A stretch of 12,539 nucleotides of DNA from JBBQRS01 sp038214535 (GCA_038214535.1 JBBQRS010000127.1:1-12539), one strand, 5' to 3'; positions 1 to 6,667 are shown, counted from the stretch's first letter. The notes: a model not told the origin generated them from the sequence alone. Program-made: numbers and translations.

Positions 1-1082
1 TGGACGGCCTCCGATAGACGCACCTCATCGAGCGCAGTAACGCCGACCTGAGGCAACGCGAGTGAGGGGACGCGATAGGCAGTCTCACCGGCGACGCCCA
101 GCATCTCGCGGCTGGTCGCGAGGATGGTCAGCCCGGGCGCATCCCGCAATAGCGTGTCGGCCTGGCGGGCGCAGGCGTCAATCAGGTGCTCGCAGTTGTC
201 CAGGATCAAGAGCAGTTGCTTGTGGCGCAGGTAGTCGGCCAGCGCCGCATCGAGTGAGCGGCCGGGCTGCTCCGTCACGCGCAGCGTGCCGCCGATGGCC
301 GACACCAGCAACGCGGGATCGGCAATGGGGGCCAACTCCACCAGCCACGCGCCGTCGGGATAAGCGTCGAGCCGCTCCGCGGCAAGTTCCAGCGCAAGCC
401 GCGACTTACCCGTGCCACCCGGCCCGGTCAGGGTGAGAAGGCGGGTGCGCTCCAACAGATCGTTCACTTCGGCAAGTTCCCGCTCGCGCCCGATGAAAGG
501 CGTGAGCGCGGCGGGCAGGTTATTGGGGCGGACTGTGAGCGAGCGCAGGGGCGGAAAATCGTCGAGCAGGCCGGACGCGGTGAGCTGGCAGATGCGCTCG
601 GGCCGCGCCAGGCCCCGGAGGGCGTGTTCACCCAGATCGTGCAGGGCGACCCCTGCGGGCAGGCGATCTTGCGCCAGATCGGCGGTCGCCTGGGAGAGCA
701 GGATTTGCCCGCCGGAGGCCAGCGCCATGAGGCGGGCCGCCCGGTTCGCGGCCGGGCCGGTGGGATCGGCAGCGTCGGCGTCAGCCTCGCCGGTATGCAG
801 CCCCATGCGGACGCGCAGGGAGATGGTCGCAGGCCATGGTTCGGCCAGGAGATTCCGCTGACCGTCTATCACCGCGTTCACCGCCCCCAGCGCGGAGGGA
901 AAGGTCGCGAAGACGCCATCCCCCGTCCCCTTGACGACGCGGCCGCCGTGGTCGGCCACAACGCGCCGAAGGATCTCGTCGTGACGGGCCAGCGCCGGTT
1001 TCATCGCCGCGGGCTGCGCTTCCCACAGGCGCGTGCTGTCAACGATATCGGTGAATAACAGGGTGACGGTAGAAGTGGTCAT
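1..1082 (-). CDS. Adenylate/guanylate cyclase domain protein fused to STAND-type ATPase (partial, C-terminus off left edge)
   Basis: The reverse strand reads open for 360 codons from ATG at 1082 to the window edge, so this is the N-terminal part of a larger protein. Residues 6-165 form a class III cyclase domain: FTDIVDST (metal Asp12), VVKGTGDG (Lys51, metal Asp55), then DPTGPAANRAAR with Asp106, Asn113 and Arg117. All residues expected for catalysis are present, so it is probably active. The linker NNLPAALTPFIGRE (187-200) leads to an NB-ARC-like ATPase with P-loop GPGGTGKSRLA (220-230), Walker B LLLILDNCEHL (290-300) and the ATSRE sensor motif (322-326). In this family such fusions usually continue into TPR-like repeats and sometimes a LuxR helix-turn-helix; that part is not visible. 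It is probably a signalling or transcription-control protein. An in-frame ATG at 1091 is an alternative start; neither has a clear ribosome-binding site. Confidence 0.9.
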   Translation of the reverse strand, partial: MTTSTVTLLFTDIVDSTRLWEAQPAAMKPALARHDEILRRVVADHGGRVVKGTGDGVFATFPSALGAVNAVIDGQRNLLAEPWPATISLRVRMGLHTGEADADAADPTGPAANRAARLMALASGGQILLSQATADLAQDRLPAGVALHDLGEHALRGLARPERICQLTASGLLDDFPPLRSLTVRPNNLPAALTPFIGRERELAEVNDLLERTRLLTLTGPGGTGKSRLALELAAERLDAYPDGAWLVELAPIADPALLVSAIGGTLRVTEQPGRSLDAALADYLRHKQLLLILDNCEHLIDACARQADTLLRDAPGLTILATSREMLGVAGETAYRVPSLALPQVGVTALDEVRLSEAV

Positions 1083-1167
1083 AGATCGCATGATACTTGC
1101 GACCGGGTTGTACGTCAAATGCACTGACTTGGTTTCGGAGTATGCTGCCGTCCGCTCGCTGCGAAAG

Positions 1168-1201
1168 CTACCGCCTTGCCGCGAACGCGCGAAGGCGGTA
1201 G
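1168..1201. promoter_or_regulatory. Perfect 10-bp inverted repeat in divergent upstream region
   Basis: CTACCGCCTT at 1168-1177 and AAGGCGGTAG at 1192-1201 are perfect reverse complements separated by 14 nt. The element lies between the divergent cyclase and membrane-protein genes, about 10 nt upstream of the AGGAG at 1211-1215. It could be an operator for a dimeric regulator or a hairpin in the membrane-protein leader. No T-tract follows, so it does not look like a terminator. The structure is seen directly; the function is inference. Confidence 0.45.
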
Positions 1202-1224
1202 AATCATCCGAGGAGCTATGCACT

Positions 1225-2049
1225 TTGCAATTTGACCTGACGAATCCGGGACTGTGGATCGCGGCAAGCGCCGCGACGGCGATCGTTGCCACGAACGCGG
1301 CATGGGGCGTACGGTGGTTGCTGCGCGGGCGCGCCCTGGGCAAAGGGCGACGGGAAGCCGCGCGGATGCTGGGATGGCTGGTCGCCGCGCTCTTTTACGC
1401 GCTGCCCCCGATCCTGGCGTGGCGCAGCGGCGCACTTTCCCCTTATCTGATGGGTCTGGGCGAAGTGGATTGGGTACAATCGCTGGCGGCGGGGCTGTTC
1501 CTGGCGCTGCTGGCGGTCGGCGCGCTCTTCGCCGCGTGGATTCTGGGGGCGCGCCGGCCGCGCGCGGTGCGGGGCAGTCAGACCGCCACACCTCGCCCCG
1601 CAGACGCATGGCTTGCGCCGTTGGATGCGATCCTGTTGCAATGGCATTGGGCGTTCTATCGCGCGGGCGCAGCCGGTTGGCTGCTGCTACAGGCTGACGG
1701 CCTACATCGCTTGCCGTTCGCAGACGCGGCGATCTTCGCGCCGGTTTTATCTGCGCTAACCACAAATCCGTTTTACTGGGGAAGTTGGTTGGGAATGGGC
1801 TTGGTCGCGCTGGAGTGGGGGCTGAATCCCTTTGCGCGGGCGGCGCTGCGCGATCCGGCCCATCGGCCCTACGCGCTATTGCGCATCGCGCTTGCGTTTG
1901 CAAGCACCGCCGTGCTGGTGGCAACGCGCAACTTGTGGCTGGCGCTGCTGGTACACCTCACCGTGGAAATCGCCGCCGCGGTCTGGCGACCGCTCGGCGA
2001 ATCGTCACGACCCGATCAGGAGACGTTGGGCATCGTTGTCCCGGACTGA
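1225..2049 (+). CDS. Multi-pass integral membrane protein of unknown function
   Basis: I do not recognise this family. The 274-residue product has about six hydrophobic segments (roughly 10-33, 46-66, 86-108, 137-156, 183-200, 217-254) joined by short Arg-rich loops, with a soluble Arg/Pro/Thr-rich loop at 110-128 and a polar C-terminal tail. Notable stretches are LLQWHWAFYRAG (137-148), LVALEWGLNPFAR (193-205) and NLWLALLVHLTVE (236-248). The last resembles the terminal helix of CPBP-type membrane proteases, but the EExxxR motif is absent, so I do not assign that family. I chose TTG at 1225 because AGGAG at 1211-1215 lies 9 nt upstream. Longer in-frame starts (ATG at 1033 or 1090) would run into or right up to the divergent cyclase start and add a non-hydrophobic leader. 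The gene converges on the 99-residue gene, with only 9 nt between stop codons. Confidence 0.72.
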   Translation: MQFDLTNPGLWIAASAATAIVATNAAWGVRWLLRGRALGKGRREAARMLGWLVAALFYALPPILAWRSGALSPYLMGLGEVDWVQSLAAGLFLALLAVGALFAAWILGARRPRAVRGSQTATPRPADAWLAPLDAILLQWHWAFYRAGAAGWLLLQADGLHRLPFADAAIFAPVLSALTTNPFYWGSWLGMGLVALEWGLNPFARAALRDPAHRPYALLRIALAFASTAVLVATRNLWLALLVHLTVEIAAAVWRPLGESSRPDQETLGIVVPD

Positions 2050-2058
2050 TCAGGTATA

Positions 2059-2358
2059 TTAGCGAAAAATCAACCCGACAACCGCGATAAACGCAAAACC
2101 GGCGATCGCCATAATCCCCAACCGTCGTAAATCGCCCATGACGAACGCATATTCCTGTTCGAGCGACATCGCGCCGCGCCCGCCTGTCGTGATCGGTTTG
2201 GCCGCCCCGGCTGAAGAACGCGCGGGCGCTGCTCCGGCAGAACTGGTGGACGTGGCCGGCTTTGCGCCGGTGGTGGTCTTAGGGGCCGCTGCACCATCGC
2301 TATACATGCGCGGGGTCGTCGCGCGCGGAGCCTTGCTTTTCTGACTCTTTTTCGCCAT
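2059..2358 (-). CDS. Small tail-anchored membrane protein, uncharacterised
   Basis: This 99-residue protein starts at ATG 2358, preceded by AGAGGAG about 11 nt upstream. Residues 1-63 are a basic, low-complexity Ala/Thr/Pro/Ser/Lys segment opening MAKKSQKSK, probably disordered. Residues 65-80 (SLEQEYAFVMGDLRRL) form an amphipathic stretch directly before one C-terminal membrane helix at about 81-98, and the protein ends in Arg. It should therefore be anchored by its tail with the basic N-terminus in the cytoplasm. From memory, the EYxxVxxDLRR-plus-helix pattern recurs in small Chloroflexota proteins of unknown function; this has not been checked by search. The gene is followed by a convergent neighbour and preceded by its own promoter and a structured leader, so it is probably expressed independently of the murJ operon. 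Confidence 0.78.
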   Translation of the reverse strand: MAKKSQKSKAPRATTPRMYSDGAAAPKTTTGAKPATSTSSAGAAPARSSAGAAKPITTGGRGAMSLEQEYAFVMGDLRRLGIMAIAGFAFIAVVGLIFR

Positions 2359-2395
2359 GAACTGAGTTTCTCCTCTGAGAATGTACCCTGAAATA

Positions 2396-2450
2396 CCGTA
2401 GTCCAGGGCCTTGTGCCCGTCGCCGACGCCCATAAGGGGCTAAACTACGA
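2396..2450 (-). other. Foldable leader of the 99-residue protein gene (cloverleaf-like)
   Basis: On the minus strand an enclosing 5-bp stem CGTAG/CTACG (2445-2449 with 2397-2401) plus one U-G pair surrounds three consecutive small hairpins: GCCC/GGGC with a 5-nt loop (2437-2440 with 2428-2431), GTC/GAC with a 3-nt loop (2425-2427 with 2419-2421), and GGGC/GCCC with a 5-nt loop (2415-2418 with 2406-2409). The hairpins abut almost without spacers. The region would sit in the 5' leader, about 40-90 nt before the start codon. I do not match it to any named riboswitch. Stems this short occur by chance in GC-rich DNA, so confidence is low. Confidence 0.25.
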
Positions 2451-2490
2451 GTCTCCGGATAGATTCCAAAACTTACGGCACAACCTTTCT

Positions 2491-2518
2491 ATTATATTCG
2501 CAGCGCCGTGATGAGCAA
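2491..2518 (-). promoter_or_regulatory. Sigma-70-like promoter for the 99-residue protein gene
   Basis: On the minus strand TTGCTC (2513-2518) and a perfect TATAAT (2491-2496) are separated by 16 nt. The promoter begins just past the murJ stop codon and would start transcription near 2484, giving a leader of about 125 nt. Sequence match only. Confidence 0.55.
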
Positions 2519-2519
2519 A

Positions 2520-4097
2520 TCAGCGGGTGGGTTTGCGCGAGAAGCGCCGCGTGACCATGCCGATGAGCGCATTCGCCTCAGGAACGCGGGCCATGCGCAG
2601 CAAAAGCACATACAGCCCCGCGCCCGTCGCCGAAGGGATCAGCACGAGGGCCAACCGCGCGATCAGCCCGGAAGGCAGGACGCGGGCCAACGCATACGCG
2701 CCGGCTGCGACCACGACGCCCATCAGGAGCGACGCGCCCACCGAGCGCACCGTCGTCATCCTGATACCCTGGCCCACAGGCCGCCCGACCGTGCCCATCA
2801 GGAGCGCCGCCATGATGGTAGCGTGCCCCGCCTGTTTGATCGAGTCGGCCAGCACGAGACCGAGGAAACCCATGCGCGCCTTCAACGTCCACGCAGCGAC
2901 GAAATAGAGGCCCACCGCGACGACGCCGACGATGGCGGGGGTGCGCGTGTCCTGGCGCGCGTAGAACGTGTAATTCAACAGGAAATCCACCCCGGCGAAA
3001 GGCAGGCCGATCAGGTAAAGCCGGAGCGCGGTCGTGGTCATCGCCGTGTCGGCCGCGGTGAAGCTGCCATGTTGAAATAGCAAGTTGATGATCGGCATCG
3101 CCAGCACGAACAGGCCGACCGTAGCGGGCAATAATAAAACGATGAGCATGCGCAGCCCGCGTGCAAACAGCGAGCGAAACGCCTCCCAATCCTCTGCGGC
3201 GGCGCGTTGGGCCAGGCTGGGCAGGGCAGCCAGCGAAATCGCCACCGGCACCAACCCCAACGGCATCTGAATGAGCGTCGTCGAGTAGCGCATCCAACTG
3301 ACGCTCGACGCCCCGGTCTCCGATGCCCAGCGGCCATCCACGATGATCTGAAATTGCGTGACGATCAACCCCAGGGCGATGGGGATGTAAAGGCGCAAAA
3401 TGCGCCGCACGCCGGGGTGATTCCAGGCCAGCGAGGGCCGCAGTCCCAACCCGCGCAGGCCGGGCGCCATCACCGCAAGCTGCATCAGGCTGCCCAGCGT
3501 GACGCCGATCGGCAGGGCGTAGATGCCGATGCGGTTCGCCAGCAGGGGCGCGGCCAGCACGATGCCGAGGTTGAAGACGGCCCCACTCAGCGCGGTGATG
3601 CTGAAACGTTTGAGGGAGTAGAGCAGACCCGTCACGCCGCCGGAGAGGCCGAACAGCAACACGGCAGGGGCGATCAGTTGCAAACAACGCTCCAACACGT
3701 GTTGGAGCGCAGGGTCTTCAAAGTTGCCAAGGATGCCGGCGATTGGCACAGCGAACAATTCGAGCAGGATGACGATCACGCTCATCACGACGGCGATGAG
3801 GCTGAGCATCGCGCCCGCGACCTGTGCCAGCTCGGCTTTGCGCCCGGGTCGGCTGTAATCGCTGAAAACGGGGACTAACGCTGCGCTCAACATCCCGCCG
3901 ACCAGCAGGTCGTAGAGCATGGCGGGCACGCGTGCCGCCAGGTTGAAGGCGCTCAGCTCGCCGCTCGCGCCGAAATAGTAGGAGATGACCGACTCGCGCG
4001 CCAACCCCACCACCCGGCTCGCGACGTTGCCAAGCCCCAGGATACCGGCGGAACGGCCCAGCGATGATTCGGCGCGCGGCGCGGTCGTTTCAATCAT
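2520..4097 (-). CDS. murJ: MurJ/MviN-family lipid-linked glycan flippase (MOP superfamily)
   Basis: The 525-residue protein has the length and repeated hydrophobic segments of a 14-helix MurJ/MviN transporter, which flips undecaprenyl-linked precursors across the membrane. The N-terminal hallmark is clear: ASRVVGLARE (26-35) followed by YYFGASGELSAFNLAAR (40-56). ATG at 4097 was chosen because the homologous region begins soon after it and the codon overlaps the upstream stop by 8 nt, suggesting translational coupling. By eye against E. coli MurJ, Arg18 and Arg24 are kept (Arg28, Arg34), but Asp39, Arg52, Glu57, Asp269, Arg270 and Glu273 correspond to Ser49, Tyr62, Gly67, Thr273, Thr274 and Gln277. 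The charged cavity is thus largely neutral. With glycosyltransferases as operon partners, it may move a surface-glycan intermediate rather than lipid II. The family call is firm; the murJ symbol denotes family, not proven function. Confidence 0.9.
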   Translation of the reverse strand: MIETTAPRAESSLGRSAGILGLGNVASRVVGLARESVISYYFGASGELSAFNLAARVPAMLYDLLVGGMLSAALVPVFSDYSRPGRKAELAQVAGAMLSLIAVVMSVIVILLELFAVPIAGILGNFEDPALQHVLERCLQLIAPAVLLFGLSGGVTGLLYSLKRFSITALSGAVFNLGIVLAAPLLANRIGIYALPIGVTLGSLMQLAVMAPGLRGLGLRPSLAWNHPGVRRILRLYIPIALGLIVTQFQIIVDGRWASETGASSVSWMRYSTTLIQMPLGLVPVAISLAALPSLAQRAAAEDWEAFRSLFARGLRMLIVLLLPATVGLFVLAMPIINLLFQHGSFTAADTAMTTTALRLYLIGLPFAGVDFLLNYTFYARQDTRTPAIVGVVAVGLYFVAAWTLKARMGFLGLVLADSIKQAGHATIMAALLMGTVGRPVGQGIRMTTVRSVGASLLMGVVVAAGAYALARVLPSGLIARLALVLIPSATGAGLYVLLLRMARVPEANALIGMVTRRFSRKPTR

Positions 4098-4581
4098 CGG
4101 TGTGCGGCAGGGCGCGGATGCGCGCGATGAGGTCGGAGGTGGAACGGTTCGCCACGTAGGGCAGGTAGGTGACGCGACCGCCATAGGCCGCCACGATCTC
4201 GGCTTCCGGGGGCTGAGGGCCGCCGGGCCGACCCCAGTCGCCGCCCTTGACGTAGATTTCGGGCCGAAGCGCCGCCACGAGGCTGCCGGCGGTCACGTCG
4301 TCGAAGATCACGACGGCATTCACGCAGCCCAGCGCCGCCACGAGTTCGGCGCGCTCATCCTGAGGCACGAGGGGACGGCCCGGCTTGCGCAGGCGCGTCG
4401 AGGCATCGCTGTTCAGGCCGACGATCAGCGCATCGCCCAGCGCGCGCGCCGCTGATAGATAGCGAATATGGCCGACGTGCAGCAGGTCGAAATGGCCGTT
4501 GGTCATCACAACCACGCGGTGCGCGTCTGCCTGCGTCTCTCGCCACGTCAGCGCGGCCTCCAGGGTGAGAACCTCTCCCAA
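4090..4581 (-). CDS. RfaE2/HldE C-terminal-like cytidylyltransferase-fold nucleotidyltransferase
   Basis: This 163-residue single-domain protein matches the adenylyltransferase half of HldE (RfaE2), which adenylylates D-glycero-D-manno-heptose 1-phosphate. Motifs are TNGHFDLLHVGHIRYL (27-42) with the HxGH site at 35-38, GLNSDAS (55-61), VKGGDW (111-116) and NRSTSDLI (145-152). The kinase half of HldE is absent. In the first motif His30 replaces the more usual Cys or Val. I chose TTG at 4581 because AAGGAG lies 7 nt upstream and the protein then begins MGEVLTLEAAL, like its relatives; an in-frame GTG at 4602 is possible. It is flanked by wecG-like and murJ-like genes, so it probably makes a nucleotide-activated sugar or polyol for the same glycan. 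The exact substrate cannot be read from sequence, as related enzymes act on glycerol phosphate and other sugars. Confidence 0.88.
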   Translation of the reverse strand: MGEVLTLEAALTWRETQADAHRVVVMTNGHFDLLHVGHIRYLSAARALGDALIVGLNSDASTRLRKPGRPLVPQDERAELVAALGCVNAVVIFDDVTAGSLVAALRPEIYVKGGDWGRPGGPQPPEAEIVAAYGGRVTYLPYVANRSTSDLIARIRALPHTDD

Positions 4582-4627
4582 AACCTTACTCCTTCGAATC
4601 ACACATCTCCGCTCGTAGCAGTCTTGC

Positions 4628-4669
4628 TCGTAGCGCGCTCTCCTGAGCGCTGAGGACGGCGCGCTACGA
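4628..4669. repeat. Palindromic intergenic element A (11-bp perfect arms)
   Basis: TCGTAGCGCGC at 4628-4638 and GCGCGCTACGA at 4659-4669 are perfect reverse complements around a 20-nt centre that itself holds TCCT/AGGA and the palindrome AGCGCT. The element fills the gap between the wecG-like and rfaE2-like genes. Its right arm contains the TAG stop of the wecG-like gene (4664-4666). A second GCTACGAGC-type copy lies just beyond, at 4614-4622 on the minus strand. It resembles REP-like hairpins common in Chloroflexota intergenic DNA and shares its GTAG...CTAC outline with element B. Confidence 0.6.
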
Positions 4670-5416
4670 ACGGGCGGTTTTACCCCCGCGCAATACCGCC
4701 CACACGAACTGCGGCAGGGCCAACTGTCTACGCCAACGCCAGGGCTGCGTCGCCAGGCGATAGAGCCATTCCAGATTAATCGCCTGCACCCAGCCGGGGG
4801 CGCGTTTCTGCACCCCGGCGATGTGATCGAACGCACCGCCGATGCCCATCATCACGGGCACGCCCAGCGCTGCGCGATGCCGGGCGATCCAGAGATCCTG
4901 TTTCGGCGCGCCGAAGGCCACGAACAGGATGTCGGGCTGCGCCGCGCGGATGCGGGCGATGATCCCTTCAGATGCCGCATCGGCAGGCGAACCGACGTCA
5001 ACCCCGCAGACATGCAAACCGGGATACTGCCCCGTCAAAAGCAGCGCCGTGCGTGCGGCGACGCCCGGCGCTGCGCCCAGCAGATAAAGCCGCCAACCTT
5101 CCCGCGCGGCCCGCTCTGCAATGCGCGGCAAGCCGTCCGAGCCGGTGACGCGCTCCGGCAGTGGATGCCCCAACCGCTTTGCGGCCCAGAGCAAACCCAC
5201 GCCGTCGGCCATGCACAGGTCTGCGCCCTCCAGAACCTCACGGAAACGCGGGTTGCGCTGCGCCTCCATCACGAACTCGGGGTTCGTCGTGGCGATCTGG
5301 TGCGGCGCGCCGGATGCGATGAAGCGCCCGATCACATCGAGCAGCGACGCGTAGGTCAACGCGTCGACGCGCACGCCCAGGATGCGGACAGATGGGACGG
5401 GAACCGGCGCGTTCAC
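4664..5416 (-). CDS. WecG/TagA/CpsF family glycosyltransferase
   Basis: The 250-residue product is a full-length GT26 enzyme. This family transfers an amino-sugar such as ManNAc (TagA) or ManNAcA (WecG) from UDP onto an undecaprenyl-diphosphate-linked acceptor at the cytoplasmic membrane face. Motifs in order are TTNPEFV (43-49), ADGVGL (70-75, with the catalytic-type Asp71), TGSDGLP (91-97), FGAPKQD (168-174, more often GAPKQE), GIGGAFD (191-197), KRAPGW (204-209) and LEWLYRL (215-221). The start is GTG at 5416, 3 nt after the stop of the GT4 gene, so the two are probably cotranslated. The last codons and the stop lie in palindromic element A, so the tail KTARS may have been altered by that element. 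The sugar donor is not determined. Confidence 0.92.
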   Translation of the reverse strand: MNAPVPVPSVRILGVRVDALTYASLLDVIGRFIASGAPHQIATTNPEFVMEAQRNPRFREVLEGADLCMADGVGLLWAAKRLGHPLPERVTGSDGLPRIAERAAREGWRLYLLGAAPGVAARTALLLTGQYPGLHVCGVDVGSPADAASEGIIARIRAAQPDILFVAFGAPKQDLWIARHRAALGVPVMMGIGGAFDHIAGVQKRAPGWVQAINLEWLYRLATQPWRWRRQLALPQFVWAVLRGGKTARS

Positions 5417-5419
5417 AGT

Positions 5420-6559
5420 TTAGCGCGGCGACCTTGCGACGCTCTCGAGGACCGCCAGCGTCTCACGCGCGCACTTCTCCCACGAGAAGCGCCGGACGTT
5501 CTCGAAGCCGCGCCGCGTCAACTGCTGACGCAAGGTGGCGTCATCCACCAGCCGTTGCATCGCCGCGGCAATCGCGTCCACGTCCAGCGGATCCACCAGC
5601 AGGGCAGCGTCGCCGGCGACCTCCGGCAAGGATGAGTTCTTTCCCGTCATGACGGCAACTCCACACGCCTGCGCTTCGAGCACAGGCATCCCGAAACCCT
5701 CGTAGAGCGAGGGAAAAACAAATGCCGTCGCCCCGGAGATCAGCGGGGCGAGATCGGCATCCTCCACGTAACCGGGGAAAAGCACGCGCTCGCGCAAACC
5801 GGCCGCGTCCACCTGTGCGAAAAGATCGTCGTATAACCAGCCCTGCTTACCGGCAAGGACGAGCTGCACGCCCTCCAACCGGTTTGCGGCGACCAGCCGG
5901 CGGAAGGCCTCGACGACCCGGCTCAGATTCTTGCGCGGCTGCAACGTGCCCACGTAGAGCAGATAGCGCTCGCCGATGCCGTAGCGCGCCCGCGCCTGTG
6001 CGATTTCCTTCGAGTTTGTCACCAGGGCCAGACCGGGTTGCGCCCCCGGATAGATGACATGAATCTTATCTGAAACGATCCCATACGCGCGCACCAGATC
6101 GTCCCGCGTGGCTACGGAATCGGCAATCACGGCGCGCGACTGGCGGGCGCTCCACGCCGTAGACCAGTCCAGATAGCGCCGGTCGGCGGGCCGGTGCGCT
6201 TCCGGGTAGTGCAGGTAGCCGAGGTCATGCACGGTGGTCACGCTCGCCGCCGGGTGGTGCAGGGGCAAGACGTGCGCGGGCACGAACAGGACGTCCGGCG
6301 GATGGAGCAGCATCTCGGCGCTCAGGCGGGCATGCGTCCAGAGCCGCGGCCACGGAATCGAGCACACCTCCCAGCCGAGCGGCGCGGGATCATCCCAGAA
6401 GCGGCCGGGCGGCGGCGGGCCGTTGGTGTAAAGGCGGAAACGACGCGCGCCCTCCGCGGCGCTCAGGCGCGCCAACGAGCGGATCAATTCGAGCGAATAG
6501 GTTTCGGTGCCGGTGCGTTGGCTCGTCGTGGCCCGGCTGGCGTCAATCCCGATCAGCAC
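5420..6559 (-). CDS. GT4-family (GT-B fold) glycosyltransferase
   Basis: This 379-residue protein is a complete retaining glycosyltransferase of the GT4 group, first in the envelope operon. The acceptor domain opens MLIGIDASR and has the GTETY loop (17-21) and VHDLGYLHYPE (110-120). The donor domain has YVGTLQPRKNL (202-212), the EX7E motif in EGFGMPVLE (287-295), and SLPEVAGDAALLVDP from 310. It would add a sugar from a nucleotide donor to a growing lipid-linked glycan on the cytoplasmic side of the membrane; donor and acceptor cannot be predicted. The start is GTG at 6559, which gives the usual family N-terminus. No good ribosome-binding site precedes it, and an overlapping ATG at about 6577 is out of frame. 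Transcription probably begins at the extended -10 promoter about 50 nt upstream. Confidence 0.93.
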   Translation of the reverse strand: MLIGIDASRATTSQRTGTETYSLELIRSLARLSAAEGARRFRLYTNGPPPPGRFWDDPAPLGWEVCSIPWPRLWTHARLSAEMLLHPPDVLFVPAHVLPLHHPAASVTTVHDLGYLHYPEAHRPADRRYLDWSTAWSARQSRAVIADSVATRDDLVRAYGIVSDKIHVIYPGAQPGLALVTNSKEIAQARARYGIGERYLLYVGTLQPRKNLSRVVEAFRRLVAANRLEGVQLVLAGKQGWLYDDLFAQVDAAGLRERVLFPGYVEDADLAPLISGATAFVFPSLYEGFGMPVLEAQACGVAVMTGKNSSLPEVAGDAALLVDPLDVDAIAAAMQRLVDDATLRQQLTRRGFENVRRFSWEKCARETLAVLESVARSPR

Positions 6560-6615
6560 TGTGCGTTGCCCGGTTCATCGCGACCTACCTAGACGTGGCG
6601 CTTGTTGATGCCGGA

Positions 6616-6624
6616 ATTATAGCA
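6616..6624 (-). promoter_or_regulatory. Extended -10 promoter of the envelope-glycan operon
   Basis: The minus strand reads TGCTATAAT: a perfect TATAAT (6616-6621) preceded by the TGn extension (6622-6624). No convincing -35 is present at 16-18 nt, as expected for an extended -10 promoter. Transcription would start near 6609, about 50 nt before the GT4 start codon. Confidence 0.65.
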
Positions 6625-6667
6625 CACCTGCCGTCCTTTGAGTTTTGAATTTTGACATGTCCTTCTC

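Noticed and set aside
1115..1924. 269-codon minus-strand open frame opposite the membrane protein gene
   Set aside because: Arg/Pro/Ala-rich without motifs, and the plus frame encodes coherent membrane helices with a ribosome-binding site.
2578..3687. 369-codon minus-strand open frame inside murJ
   Set aside because: Same strand but different frame within murJ; Arg/His/Gly-rich composition and no membrane segments, so a shadow of murJ.
4586..4606. Six-codon mini-ORF (ATG to TAA) just upstream of the rfaE2-like gene, resembling a leader peptide
   Set aside because: Its GGAG touches the ATG with no spacing, the peptide has no repeated codons, and no attenuator hairpin follows; chance is likely.
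4823..5635. 270-codon plus-strand open frame opposite wecG and the GT4 gene
   Set aside because: Antisense to two clearly recognised genes, Arg/Gln/His-rich, no recognisable domain.
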